Positions 8,396 to 17,119 are shown, counted from the first letter of the stretch. The stretch: 27,485 nucleotides of DNA from JAMOAW01 sp039908535 (GCA_039908535.1 JAMOAW010000072.1:1-27485), one strand, 5' to 3'. The notes: generated from the letters alone by a model not told the origin. A program made the numbers and translations.

Positions 8396-9565
8396 ATGAA
8401 CCAAGAAACTAGACCACAAATTTTAGTGGTAGACGATACCCTGGAAAATTTGGATATTCTCATTTCTTATTTGAAAAGTGATTATAAGGTTCAAGTGGCG
8501 GTAAATGGGGAGACTGCCTTACAGTTGGCGGCTATGGAACCACAACCTGATTTGATTGTGTTGGATATTCTCATGCCTGGGATGAATGGTTACGATGTAT
8601 GTTCAAAGTTAAAAGAGAGTGAGCAGACGCGGGATATTCCGGTTATTTTTGCGACGGCTATCCAAGATGAGTCTTGTGAAAGCATGGGGTTGGCATTGGG
8701 GGCCGTGGATTTTGTGCGGAAGCCTTTTGATTTGGGTATTTTAAAATTGCGCATTCGCAATCAACTGGAGTTGAAGAAGTATCGGGATCGTTTGGAGGAT
8801 TTGGTTGTCGCCAAGACGGCTCAATTAGAGTCGGCCAAAAATCATGCGGTGGCAGGAGATCGGGCCAAGAGTGAATTTTTGTCTGTGATTAGCCATGAAT
8901 TACGTACCCCTTTGAATGGCATTATTGGTTTTTCAAATTTATTGATCGATACCCCCTTGGATTCCAAGCAGAAGGAGATGTTGAATATTGTGTTAACCTT
9001 GGGTTATGCTTTGTCCGAGTTGGTTAGCGACATAATTGATTTTGTGCGCTCGGAAGGCGAACAGGTGCGGGCGGAGAAAAAATCCTTTCTTTTAGCAGAG
9101 TTGGTGAATGAGTTGGTGGTTAAATTGGCTCCTAAGGCTTTGGAGAAGGGGGTGGAGTTTAAGCATGTAGTAGATTTTAAGGATACGATGTTGGTACGAG
9201 GGGATCGGAAAAAATTATTTTTGATATTAAAACATTTATTGGTGAATGCCGTTAAATTTACCCATACGGGTTCGGTTTTTTTTCGTGTGGAACGAAAAAT
9301 TCTAAATGACAATAGCGATGGTATTTGTTTTTTTATACAGGATACAGGTGTTGGTATTCCGAAAGAAAAACAAGAAATTATTTTTCAACGTTTTACACAA
9401 CTTGAACCCTCTAAAGATCGTCGTCATGGAGGGTTGGGGTTGGGGCTGACTATTTGTCGACAGTATACTCAACTTTTGGGGGGGGATTTAAAACTGGAGA
9501 GTGTTGAAGGGCAGGGAACACGGGTTTCGGTGACATTTTTGCTCCCTGAGGTATCTGGAGGATAG
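8396..9565 (+). CDS. Response-regulator receiver / histidine kinase hybrid
   Basis: A soluble 389-residue signalling protein with an N-terminal receiver (residues 7-125) and a C-terminal kinase. The receiver keeps its acidic pair Asp13-Asp14, phosphoacceptor Asp57 in VLDILMPGMNG and Lys109 in RKPF. A coiled linker leads to the dimerisation and phosphotransfer domain with His167 in SVISHELRTPLNG, then an ATPase domain with N-box NAVKFT, DTGVGIP and GGLGLGLTI. No transmembrane segment or DNA-binding domain is present. The start at 8396 was preferred over the ATG at 8384 because GGAG (8386-8389) sits six bases upstream. Such REC-HK proteins relay phosphate from another kinase. The neighbouring membrane kinase is the obvious but unproven partner. 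Confidence 0.92.
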   Translation: MNQETRPQILVVDDTLENLDILISYLKSDYKVQVAVNGETALQLAAMEPQPDLIVLDILMPGMNGYDVCSKLKESEQTRDIPVIFATAIQDESCESMGLALGAVDFVRKPFDLGILKLRIRNQLELKKYRDRLEDLVVAKTAQLESAKNHAVAGDRAKSEFLSVISHELRTPLNGIIGFSNLLIDTPLDSKQKEMLNIVLTLGYALSELVSDIIDFVRSEGEQVRAEKKSFLLAELVNELVVKLAPKALEKGVEFKHVVDFKDTMLVRGDRKKLFLILKHLLVNAVKFTHTGSVFFRVERKILNDNSDGICFFIQDTGVGIPKEKQEIIFQRFTQLEPSKDRRHGGLGLGLTICRQYTQLLGGDLKLESVEGQGTRVSVTFLLPEVSGG

Positions 9566-9660
9566 TGTTTGCACGCTAGGCAAAGTCAAGGCATTTGGGA
9601 TGGCATTTTAACAGCGACTGGCAATTAATTATATTTTAAATGTATCGGAAAAATAAAAAT

Positions 9661-9765
9661 CAAGACCTTGGGGGGGCGGAGAACCGCCCCCCCAATTCCC
9701 CCCACCTTTTTTTTTAATTTTTAAAAAAAAGAGGGGGTTTGGGGGATTTATCCCCCAAGGTTTTG
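9661..9765. repeat. Dispersed G/C-run hairpin repeat, copy A (head-to-head units)
   Basis: Two units face each other. The left unit starts CAAGACCTTGGGGG and forms a 12-bp stem (9668-9679 with 9684-9695, loop AGAA), then a second C-run and nine Ts. The right unit is inverted: TTGGGGGA (9739-9746) pairs with TCCCCCAA (9751-9758), ending AAGGTTTTG. The whole element is nearly palindromic. The left unit could terminate the receiver-kinase transcript. Other copies are at 14231, 16648 and 20321. Confidence 0.85.
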
Positions 9766-9863
9766 TGGTGAATTTTTTGCCCGATGGATGTCATGTTCTT
9801 GAATTATAAATAAGAATAATATTTTTAAATTTTTTTATGGTGAATTCAGTATATTTCTATCAG

Positions 9864-9893
9864 TTGATATTTATTTAGGGTATTCTTTATGAA
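9864..9893 (+). promoter_or_regulatory. Candidate promoter for the membrane kinase
   Basis: TTGATA (9864-9869) and TATGAA (9888-9893) are separated by 18 bases, about 40 bases before the chosen ATG. The -35 is a 5-of-6 match and the -10 a 4-of-6 match. Confidence 0.25.
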
Positions 9894-9934
9894 CCTATTC
9901 ACTATTTAAATTTTTGGTTGCCCACTGCATCCAC

Positions 9935-12637
9935 ATGGCTCGCAACAAAAAAAATATTTTCTGGATGATCCAGAGCCTGCCCCTGACTTTTAAGATGCTG
10001 CTGATTACGGTTGTCGCCGGAATCGCGGCTTGGAGTCTGCTGGACTATTGGCAGTCTGGATATCTAAAAGAATTGTTTCATAACTATCTCAAAGAGATCG
10101 TTCGTGATCGGGCGATGGAAAATCGTATTATTTTTGATAATCATGTTATGAGTCATAATCAAGCGGTTCGCCTTTTAGTGGCGCAAAAAAATCTCCAAGA
10201 TTATTTAGACACCCACCCCCTCAATAACGACACTTATCCTAAAATTCGTTTTCAACTTGACCCACCTTCTTGGTTGCCGCGCAGTTCGGTTTTAAGAATT
10301 TTGGTCCCTTTGCGCTATGTGTTACTTTTGGATTCTGATGGACAGGTTCGGGAGGTCTATCAAGGCCAACCAGAACCGCCGCCACCAACACTTTTACAAC
10401 CTTCACGGATATTGCGTCAATTGAGCCATAATCAAAGCTTTTTGACGTTGATTGACCACGATCCTTATCTTATCACCTCTGAGACGGTGCTGGACGTGAA
10501 CGGTCATCTCAAGGCTACCTTGATGCTGGCGACCCCATTGGACCACTCTTTTCTCTCTTCTGCTTTGGGACCAGGTCGGAAATATATGGGAATAGTCGCT
10601 CTTTTAGAAGGCACGCCCCCCCATATTATCGCTAGTAATCAACCTGCCAGTGTACCTCCTGGGATGACTCTGGATGAGGTAAAAAAGCGGTTTTTATTGG
10701 CTGGTCAGTCGGTTTTTGATTATGGGTCGTCGGATTTGCGTTTGCAGTTGATCACGCTGATCTCGACTGAAGAGTTTGAAAAGATGAATCAATCCATCCT
10801 CAAAACCGAACGTCAACAACGGGCCGTTACAGCCATTATTTTGATTATTGCATGTCTTTCCATTATGATCTGGATTACTCGTAAAATTGAGCAGGTCACA
10901 CGAAAGATAGTTGATTTTTCGAAAAACACTTTGGGAGTTCAACCGCAGTTTATCGCGCATCGGGATGAATTACGAACCCTCAAAGAACAATTCGAACATT
11001 TATCCAAAGAGGTCATTCTGACCAAAGATTCTCTACAATTGGAACTGAAAGAGCGGGAACGGGCCGACCAGGAGGTGCGTAAACTCCTGATGGCTGTAGA
11101 ACAAAGCCCGGTTGCGGTGATGATCACCAAGACCGATGGAGAAATTATATATGTCAATCCTATTTTTATCCATCTGACCGGTTATTCCACCCAAGAAGCC
11201 ATTGGCAACAACTGGTGCTTTCCGCAGGCTGATGAGGTCTCTCAGGAGACTTACCAAGAAATTTGGCATACCGTCAACACGGGTCAAACGTGGCAGGGAA
11301 GGCTGCGGCCCAAGCGCAAAGATGGCAAACGGTATTGGGAGAGAAATACCATTTCCCCTATTCGGGACAGCAACCGCGAAATTACCCATTTTTTAATTAT
11401 TAAAGAGGATATCTCTTTGCGTTTTGAAATGGAAAAAACTCTTGAGCAGGCCCGTGAAGCCGCTGAAACGGCCAATCAGGTCAAAAATGATTTTTTGGCC
11501 AATATCACCCACGAACTGCGCACCCCTTTAAACGCCATTTCTGGTTGCAGTAAATTAATCTTTGACGAAACCCTTGGCCCGGTTAATAAAAATCAAAAAA
11601 AATATCTCAAAGATGTCCTAGACAGCGCGGTGCGACTTTCTATCCTTATTGATAATTTATTAAATCTCTCTAAGGTTGACTCGGAGCAGTTTATACTGGA
11701 AAAGAATAATTTTAACATTGTCGAACTGGTCACCAGTGCCACGCTGCCGATCTCCAAGCAAGCGCGTGCCAAAGGACTCCTTCTCACCACCGAATTCTCT
11801 TCTGATCTCCCTCAACTGGTGGTCGGGGATCCCACGCGTCTGCGTCAAGTGCTGCTGCATATTTTAAACAATGGGATCAAGTTTACCTCGCGTGGGGGTA
11901 TTCTTTTGAAAGTGGAAATTGAACTCGAACAGAATGCCTCGCCGATTAAAATTCGTTTTACCATTCGAGATACCGGAATCGGTATCCCCAAAGATCAATA
12001 TGCCCTAATTTTTGATCCATTCACCCAGGTGGACCACTCTAATTCACGGGAATATGATGGTACAGGCCTGGGGTTGGCGATTGTGAAACGATTGGTGGAG
12101 TTGATGGGCGGTGCGATTCGAGTGGAGAGCGAACTGGGTCAGGGTAGTGCCTTTATTGTCACTATTCCTTTTATCATTCCCTTTGAGGAGAGTCTCGCCG
12201 AACCCCCTGTAGAGTGTATTCCGCAAGATCTTAAAATTTATGTCGCTGGTCGCAATCCAATTAATCGTATGATTTTGACGAAACTTTTTTCAACAATGGA
12301 GCTAGATGTTATTGAGCTTCCAGATTGTTCGACAGTTTCCAAACTGTTGGAAGAAAAAGGCCAAGAGATGCATCGAATTCTTGCTTTGGATTGTATGCCT
12401 GCCAATGAATGGGGTATCCAAGAGGCCTTAAAATTACGTCAAGTACCTGGTTTATCATGTTTACCTTTGATTTTGTTTGGTGGGGATGGGACATCTTTGG
12501 TGACAACCACACTGGCACTGCCTCCGGCAGTTTTTGTTTTAAGCAAGCCCATCCAACGCACTCAGGTTTATGATACTGTTCGTAAAGCCTTGATGGATGC
12601 AAAAATAATGGAGACAATGGAGCAGATGGTCACTTGA
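9935..12637 (+). CDS. Membrane PAS histidine kinase with degenerate C-terminal receiver
   Basis: A 900-residue inner-membrane sensor. One helix near residues 15-36 and a second near 295-315 enclose a periplasmic sensor of about 260 residues that I cannot assign. A HAMP-like and coiled segment follows, then a PAS domain (about 385-505, VEQSPVAVMITKTDGEIIYV), then the phosphotransfer helix with His526 in ANITHELRTPLNA, and an ATPase domain with DTGIGIP and GTGLGLAIV. The last 125 residues fold like a receiver with Asp819 (LALDCMPANEWG) and LSKPI, but the usual acidic pair before NPINRM is replaced by AGR, so it is probably not phosphorylated normally. ATG 9935 is chosen, although no good ribosome-binding site is seen; TTG 9914 is an alternative. 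Confidence 0.9.
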   Translation: MARNKKNIFWMIQSLPLTFKMLLITVVAGIAAWSLLDYWQSGYLKELFHNYLKEIVRDRAMENRIIFDNHVMSHNQAVRLLVAQKNLQDYLDTHPLNNDTYPKIRFQLDPPSWLPRSSVLRILVPLRYVLLLDSDGQVREVYQGQPEPPPPTLLQPSRILRQLSHNQSFLTLIDHDPYLITSETVLDVNGHLKATLMLATPLDHSFLSSALGPGRKYMGIVALLEGTPPHIIASNQPASVPPGMTLDEVKKRFLLAGQSVFDYGSSDLRLQLITLISTEEFEKMNQSILKTERQQRAVTAIILIIACLSIMIWITRKIEQVTRKIVDFSKNTLGVQPQFIAHRDELRTLKEQFEHLSKEVILTKDSLQLELKERERADQEVRKLLMAVEQSPVAVMITKTDGEIIYVNPIFIHLTGYSTQEAIGNNWCFPQADEVSQETYQEIWHTVNTGQTWQGRLRPKRKDGKRYWERNTISPIRDSNREITHFLIIKEDISLRFEMEKTLEQAREAAETANQVKNDFLANITHELRTPLNAISGCSKLIFDETLGPVNKNQKKYLKDVLDSAVRLSILIDNLLNLSKVDSEQFILEKNNFNIVELVTSATLPISKQARAKGLLLTTEFSSDLPQLVVGDPTRLRQVLLHILNNGIKFTSRGGILLKVEIELEQNASPIKIRFTIRDTGIGIPKDQYALIFDPFTQVDHSNSREYDGTGLGLAIVKRLVELMGGAIRVESELGQGSAFIVTIPFIIPFEESLAEPPVECIPQDLKIYVAGRNPINRMILTKLFSTMELDVIELPDCSTVSKLLEEKGQEMHRILALDCMPANEWGIQEALKLRQVPGLSCLPLILFGGDGTSLVTTTLALPPAVFVLSKPIQRTQVYDTVRKALMDAKIMETMEQMVT

Positions 12638-12734
12638 AGTAGATGCATTTTATTAAAAAAAATGGTATTGTTTGTCTTTTTTAAGATATCGTCTTTTGTT
12701 CTTATCATGAGATTCTTTCATAACTCTTTTTGAA

Positions 12735-13220
12735 ATGCATGTTATGTCTCGTCAGCAACTTTTTGAAAGAAAGAATAAAATTATCGGTTGGCGCGAATGG
12801 GTTGAACTTCCTGGACTCAATCTTCAACGCATTAAAGTTAAGATTGATACCGGTGCGCGAACTTCTGCATTGCATGCCATGCACATCAAAGCTTTTGAGC
12901 AAGATGGACAAATGTTTGTGCGATTTTTGGTCCATCCAAATCAAAAACAACGCCTCCCAGAAATCGAATGTATCGCCTTGGTATTGGATCAACGCCAGGT
13001 AAAAAATAGCAGCGGTGTCAGTGAAAAACGGTATGTGATTCGCACGCCTATTCTTTTGGGGGATAAAAGTTGGGAGGTAGATATCACTTTGACCAATCGC
13101 TCTCCGATGGGATTTCGTATGCTTTTAGGGCGAACAGCTATACGGAATAAATATATTGTCGATCCAGGCCATTCGTTTATATTAACGTCTAAAGACCAAA
13201 ACTATTCAAATAAAAAATAA
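12735..13220 (+). CDS. RimK-associated aspartic protease (RimB / ATP-dependent zinc protease family)
   Basis: A 161-residue retropepsin-fold protein of the putative ATP-dependent zinc protease family, commonly encoded next to rimK. The motif KIDTGARTSALHA holds the aspartic-protease-like DTGA with Asp38. IIGWREWVELPGL before it and GFRMLLGRTAI near the end are family hallmarks. Homologues act with RimK in removing or limiting glutamate tails on ribosomal protein S6. rimK begins 46 bases downstream on the same strand, so they are probably one operon. Neither ATG (12735 or the in-frame 12744) has a clear Shine-Dalgarno sequence. The family assignment is firm; the exact substrate is inferred from related systems. 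Confidence 0.85.
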   Translation: MHVMSRQQLFERKNKIIGWREWVELPGLNLQRIKVKIDTGARTSALHAMHIKAFEQDGQMFVRFLVHPNQKQRLPEIECIALVLDQRQVKNSSGVSEKRYVIRTPILLGDKSWEVDITLTNRSPMGFRMLLGRTAIRNKYIVDPGHSFILTSKDQNYSNKK

Positions 13221-13266
13221 ACCCAGTTTTGTTGGGCTTGTTTGAGAAAGAACAAGGAAACACTGA

Positions 13267-14166
13267 ATGAAAATTGCCATCCTGGCTCGCAATGCCAATC
13301 TTTATTCCCACAAACGTTTGGTTGAAGCTGGACAAACGCGCGGTCATCATATGGAGATCATCGACACTCTACGGGTCTATATGAGTATCACTACGCATGG
13401 TCCGTTGATCAAATATCGTGGTGAGCCATTGACTGGATTTGATGCCGTTATTCCGCGTATTGGAGCCTCTATCACCTTTTATGGTTTGGCTGTTTTGAAT
13501 CAATTTGAAATGACGGGGGTATATCCCCTCAACAGCAGTGCCGCCATTGCCAAATCTCGCGATAAACTTAATTGTTTGCAAATTCTCTCGCGTGAGGGTA
13601 TTGGACTTCCGTTAACTGGATTTGCTCATTCCACACTGTTTACCGATGATTTGATCCAAATGGTAGGTGGTGCGCCGGTGGTTATTAAACTTTTGGAAGG
13701 CACACAAGGCATTGGGGTGGTTTTGGCAGAGACCCATCGTTCTGCCAAAAGCATGATTGAGGCCTTTCGGGGCTTAAATGCCAATATTTTGGTTCAAGAG
13801 TATATCAAAGAGGCTGGATCTTCCGATATTCGCTGTTTAGTCATTGGGGATAAAGTGGTTGCAGCTATGAAACGTCAAGGAGAAAAAGAGGATTTCCGTT
13901 CCAATCTCCATCGCGGAGGTGTCGCCGAACCCATTCGTATCACCCCGGAGGAGCGATCTACAGCCGTTCGTTCGGCGAAACTTATGGGGTTAAATGTGGC
14001 TGGTGTTGATATGTTGCGCTCCAACCATGGCCCCGTGGTTATGGAAGTGAATTCCTCCCCTGGACTGGAGGGCTTGGAAAAAGCCACCAAAGTCGATGTG
14101 GCTGGAAAAATTATTCAATATTTGGAAAGCAAGGTAACGAAATACGCTCTTAAAAGTTCCAAATAA
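13267..14166 (+). CDS. rimK: ATP-grasp L-glutamate ligase RimK (ribosomal protein S6 modification)
   Basis: RimK adds glutamate residues to the C-terminus of ribosomal protein S6 using ATP; some homologues also make poly-glutamate. The 299-residue length equals that of E. coli RimK (300). The sequence follows the family closely: MKIAILARNANLYSHKRLVE at the N-terminus, DAVIPRIGASITFYG, the ATP-grasp segments VIKLLEGTQGIGVVLAE and LVQEYIKEAGSSDIRC, and the Mg-binding VVMEVNSSPGLEGLE at about residues 257-271. The ATG is preceded by AAGGAA. The gene follows the RimB-like protease and is followed by repeat copy B, which carries two sense-oriented terminator-like hairpins. Confidence 0.95.
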   Translation: MKIAILARNANLYSHKRLVEAGQTRGHHMEIIDTLRVYMSITTHGPLIKYRGEPLTGFDAVIPRIGASITFYGLAVLNQFEMTGVYPLNSSAAIAKSRDKLNCLQILSREGIGLPLTGFAHSTLFTDDLIQMVGGAPVVIKLLEGTQGIGVVLAETHRSAKSMIEAFRGLNANILVQEYIKEAGSSDIRCLVIGDKVVAAMKRQGEKEDFRSNLHRGGVAEPIRITPEERSTAVRSAKLMGLNVAGVDMLRSNHGPVVMEVNSSPGLEGLEKATKVDVAGKIIQYLESKVTKYALKSSK

Positions 14167-14230
14167 GAGCGCGTTTTAGGAGATGACTTCCTTGAAAAGC
14201 CGTTATGTAATGTTGACGACTAAACTACAG

Positions 14231-14396
14231 GTAACCGTTCAGATAAAAAAATAAAAAACAAGACCTTGGGGGATTGCATCCCCCAACCCCTCTGCTATTT
14301 GAAGAAAGCAAAACCGAATTCAAAAGCAAAGTCAAAAACAAAACCCTGGGGGCAATCCCCCAGACCCCTTTTTTTTATTAATATATGAACGGTTAC
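14231..14396. repeat. Dispersed hairpin repeat, copy B, with 11-bp terminal inverted repeats
   Basis: GTAACCGTTCA (14231-14241) and TGAACGGTTAC (14386-14396) are perfect inverted repeats around two sense-oriented hairpin units. Unit one pairs TTGGGGGAT (14266-14274) with ATCCCCCAA (14278-14286). Unit two pairs CTGGGGG (14346-14352) with CCCCCAG (14357-14363) and is followed by ACCCC and eight Ts, as in an intrinsic terminator. No flanking target duplication is evident. The spacer between rimK and nosR (14167-14440) contains nothing else I can assign. Confidence 0.85.
14346..14376 (+). terminator. Terminator-like hairpin between rimK and nosR
   Basis: A 7-bp all-strong stem (CTGGGGG/CCCCCAG, loop CAAT) is followed by ACCCC and T8. 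It is the second unit of repeat copy B and would end rimB-rimK transcription. Confidence 0.5.
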
Positions 14397-14440
14397 GCCA
14401 AAGCAATAAAGTCGTGAACAGAATACAATTTGGAGTAGAC

Positions 14441-16561
14441 ATGAAGCATTCACAAAAGGCTATCTATAACCAGTTGGGCAGAGGGCTGCTGGTCATTTTA
14501 ATTTTATTATCCACACTGATGATTCTTCCTGTCCATGCACGAGAGTTTGGGGCCTATTCTATTGAAGTCGCTCCTGCTGACGTATTTCCTGGAGCCGATC
14601 GGTTTGGTCCTTGGGAGGGAGAACCCACACATGTTGTGGCCTACAAAGAGGAAAAACCTATTGGATATGTCTTTAAAACCAATGATGTCGGCTATTCTGG
14701 TAAACCCATTATCGTTGTGGTTGGGGTGACATTGGATGGCAAAATTACCGGGGCCAAGGTGGCTCACCATTCTGAGCCTATATTATTGGTAGGGATTCCA
14801 GAACAAAAACTTTTTGATTTTGTCAACCATTATACTGGGCGCAATTTGGTGGAAGAGAACCGGGTGGCGACTGGTAAAATGACGGTGGATGCCATTAGTG
14901 GGGCGACTGTCACAGCAATTGTCATCCACGATGGTATGACACAGGCTTCGGTGCGCACCATTGAGGGCAAGGCCAAAGAGGAGGAGGCCCCAAAATTTCG
15001 TTTGAAAGAACCTCCGTTTCAGCCCGCCTCTTGGGAGGAACTGTTGGGTGAGGGAGCGGTGCGCCGTTTATATCTTCAGCAAAAGGATGTGGATGTCGCT
15101 TTTACCAAAATGGGCATAGGTAGTGGGGAACCCTATCTTAAACCTGGTCCGCCAGAGAGTGTTTTTATTGATATGTATGCAACATTGATCACCCCGGAAG
15201 TCATGGGACTCAATATATTGGGACCGGATGAGTATGCCAATCTGCAGCGCTGGATGGCTCCTTCTAAACAGGCTTTATTGATTATGGCCAATGGCAGTTA
15301 CTCTTTTCGTGGCTCAGGGTTTGTACGTGGGGCCATTTTTGATCGATTTAAGCTGGTTCAGGATGGGGCGAGTTTTTTGTTTCGGGATAGCCATTATCAT
15401 CGGTTGGGGGTGTTAAATAAGGGGATGCCCGAATTTACCGAAGTCGGTCTTTTTAAAATTCCCGAAAGTGCCTCTTTTGATCCGGTTCATCCGTGGCGGT
15501 TGGAACTTTTAGTTCAGCGTCCGATTGGTCCTATTGAAAAAGCTTTTACCAGTTTTCCTTTGGATTACAAGCTACCTGAACGTTTTTTAGAGCCAATCAT
15601 TCCACCTCAAGAGATTGTTTCTACAGAAAAATCTCAATCAAAAGGAACTATCTCCCCTAAGCTTTGGGAACGGGTTTGGCAGGGGCACAGGGTAAACTTG
15701 GTGATTCTTGCCTTCTTTTTAAGTATGTTGACTTTGATTTTTTTCTTTCAAGATTATTTTGTCAAACGTCCGACTCTTTTGACCAATTTGCGTCGTTTTT
15801 TTCTTTTTTTCTCTGTAATTTGGTTGGGGGGGGTGACACAGGCCCAATTGTCGGTGGTGAATGTGTTTACCTTTATTCACTCCTTGATGACTGGGTTTAA
15901 ATGGGATTTTTTTCTATTAGAGCCGATGATTTTTGTGCTGTGGTGCGGTACGGCGGCGGCTTTGTTGTTTTGGGGGCGCGGCGTTTATTGTGGTTGGCTT
16001 TGTCCATTTGGGGCCTTGTCTGAGTTGCTTAATTGGCTGGCTCGTTTGGTACACATACCGCAAGTGAAAATACCGTTTAGTTGGCATGAACGATTATGGG
16101 CTGTGAAGTATATCCTTTTTTTGGGTTTGTTTGGGATCTCTCTCAACTCTATTGCCATTGCCGAATGGTTTGCAGAGATTGAGCCTTTTAAAACCGTGGT
16201 ATTACTGCGTTTTCAACGTGAATGGCCCTATGTGGTCTGGGCATTGGTTATATTGGCATCTGGCTTGGTGTTGGAACGCGCCTTTTGTCGTTATCTTTGT
16301 CCATTAGGGGCTGCGTTGGCCATTCCAGGACGATTGCGTATTTTTTCTTGGCTTAAACGTAGACGCCAATGTGGAGAGTTATGCAGCAATTGTTCAAATG
16401 AATGTCTGGTGCAAGCTATTCTGCCCAATGGAGAGATTCATCCCAATGAATGTTTTTATTGTTTACGTTGTCAATTAAATTATAACAATGAAAAGGTTTG
16501 TCCGGTTTTGATCATGCGCCGTACCCGCCAGGAACGCCGAGAGGCTGCTGCGAAATCCTAA
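14441..16561 (+). CDS. nosR: NosR, electron donor/regulatory flavo-iron-sulfur membrane protein of N2O reduction
   Basis: NosR is an inner-membrane protein needed for N2O respiration and nosZ expression, thought to feed quinol electrons to NosZ. The 706-residue product has a signal or first helix at about residues 12-32, ending VHAREFG, then a periplasmic FMN-binding domain with DAISGATVT (Thr158 is the expected flavin-linked residue). Several helices lie between residues 420 and 620, with CGWLCPFGALSE and CRYLCPLGAAL Cys motifs. Two [4Fe-4S] motifs end the protein: CGELCSNCSNEC (C-x3-C-x2-C-x3-C) and CFYCLRC with a later VCPV. ATG 14441 is preferred over GTG 14414 because GGAG lies five bases upstream. 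Repeat copy C separates it from nosZ. Confidence 0.96.
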   Translation: MKHSQKAIYNQLGRGLLVILILLSTLMILPVHAREFGAYSIEVAPADVFPGADRFGPWEGEPTHVVAYKEEKPIGYVFKTNDVGYSGKPIIVVVGVTLDGKITGAKVAHHSEPILLVGIPEQKLFDFVNHYTGRNLVEENRVATGKMTVDAISGATVTAIVIHDGMTQASVRTIEGKAKEEEAPKFRLKEPPFQPASWEELLGEGAVRRLYLQQKDVDVAFTKMGIGSGEPYLKPGPPESVFIDMYATLITPEVMGLNILGPDEYANLQRWMAPSKQALLIMANGSYSFRGSGFVRGAIFDRFKLVQDGASFLFRDSHYHRLGVLNKGMPEFTEVGLFKIPESASFDPVHPWRLELLVQRPIGPIEKAFTSFPLDYKLPERFLEPIIPPQEIVSTEKSQSKGTISPKLWERVWQGHRVNLVILAFFLSMLTLIFFFQDYFVKRPTLLTNLRRFFLFFSVIWLGGVTQAQLSVVNVFTFIHSLMTGFKWDFFLLEPMIFVLWCGTAAALLFWGRGVYCGWLCPFGALSELLNWLARLVHIPQVKIPFSWHERLWAVKYILFLGLFGISLNSIAIAEWFAEIEPFKTVVLLRFQREWPYVVWALVILASGLVLERAFCRYLCPLGAALAIPGRLRIFSWLKRRRQCGELCSNCSNECLVQAILPNGEIHPNECFYCLRCQLNYNNEKVCPVLIMRRTRQERREAAAKS

Positions 16562-16647
16562 CTGAATATGATGCCTTTCGGGCAATATTTTGGTACCACC
16601 ACATTTAAGTCTGGACGATGAACGGGTGCCTGAACAAACAGTAAAGT

Positions 16648-16853
16648 CAAGACCTTGGGGGATTGCATCCCCCAATCCCCCTGCTTTTTGAAGGAAGCAA
16701 AACCGAGGTCAAAAGCAAAATCAAAAACAAAACCCTGGGGGCAATCCCCCAGACCCCTTTTTTTTTAAATAACAAAATCAAAAAACAGACGACCACGGTT
16801 AAGTGTGGTGTGGGGGGGATTGGGGGGCGGTTCTCCGCCCCCCAAGGTTTTGA
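16648..16853. repeat. Dispersed hairpin repeat, copy C (three units)
   Basis: Units one and two are in sense orientation and nearly identical to copy B: TTGGGGGAT/ATCCCCCAA (16655-16663 with 16667-16675), then CTGGGGG/CCCCCAG (16735-16741 with 16746-16752) followed by ACCCC and T9. The linker between them (about 16683-16730) also matches copy B base by base with few changes. Unit three is inverted: an 11-bp stem (16820-16830 with 16835-16845, loop TTCT) ending AAGGTTTTGA, the reverse complement of the left unit of copy A. Confidence 0.88.
16735..16766 (+). terminator. Terminator-like hairpin after nosR
   Basis: A 7-bp G/C stem with loop CAAT is followed by ACCCC and nine Ts. As part of repeat copy C it would separate the nosR transcript from nosZ. 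Confidence 0.5.
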
Positions 16854-17119
16854 TTTGTCTTCTCGATATTTTTCAAAACTGGTGTCAATGAACACTATTT
16901 TTATTGTATATTAATGACATACTCCTCAAAGTTTTTTTAATTGATCTATGTTAGATAATGGGGCGTTTTTTGTTGATCTTGGGATTTAATCGTGTTATGA
17001 GTGTGTGAAATAAAATGGTTTTGCGTGGCAAATGACACGAAAAATGAGATTGATGGCATAAATAAGCTGAATGAATCACATGTTAATATTGTATTTAACT
17101 TAAAAATGGAGAAAAAATC

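Larger units (their letters stand above)
9566..9934. other. 369-base spacer with hairpin repeat and candidate kinase promoter
   Basis: No gene is seen. The left half holds dispersed repeat copy A (9661-9765). The right half is AT-rich and holds the promoter candidate at 9864-9893. The stretch 9776-9860 shows nothing recognisable. Confidence 0.6.
16562..17119. other. 558-base nosR-nosZ spacer
   Basis: No gene is seen. Bases 16562-16647 hold nothing assignable. Repeat copy C fills 16648-16853. The rest is AT-rich and is the probable nosZ promoter region. A TTGATC (16973-16978) and TATGAG (16996-17001) with a 17-base spacer form a weak sigma-70 candidate. I found no complete TTGAT-N4-ATCAA FNR/DNR site here. 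Confidence 0.6.

Noticed and set aside
9661..16853. CRISPR array among the G/C-run repeats
   Set aside because: The units are irregularly spaced, inverted in places and lie in separate intergenic regions; there are no spacers or cas genes.
16861..17119. FNR/DNR-type operator upstream of nosZ
   Set aside because: Several TTGAT half-sites occur (near 16941, 16973 and 17050), but none has a matching ATCAA arm at the right spacing.
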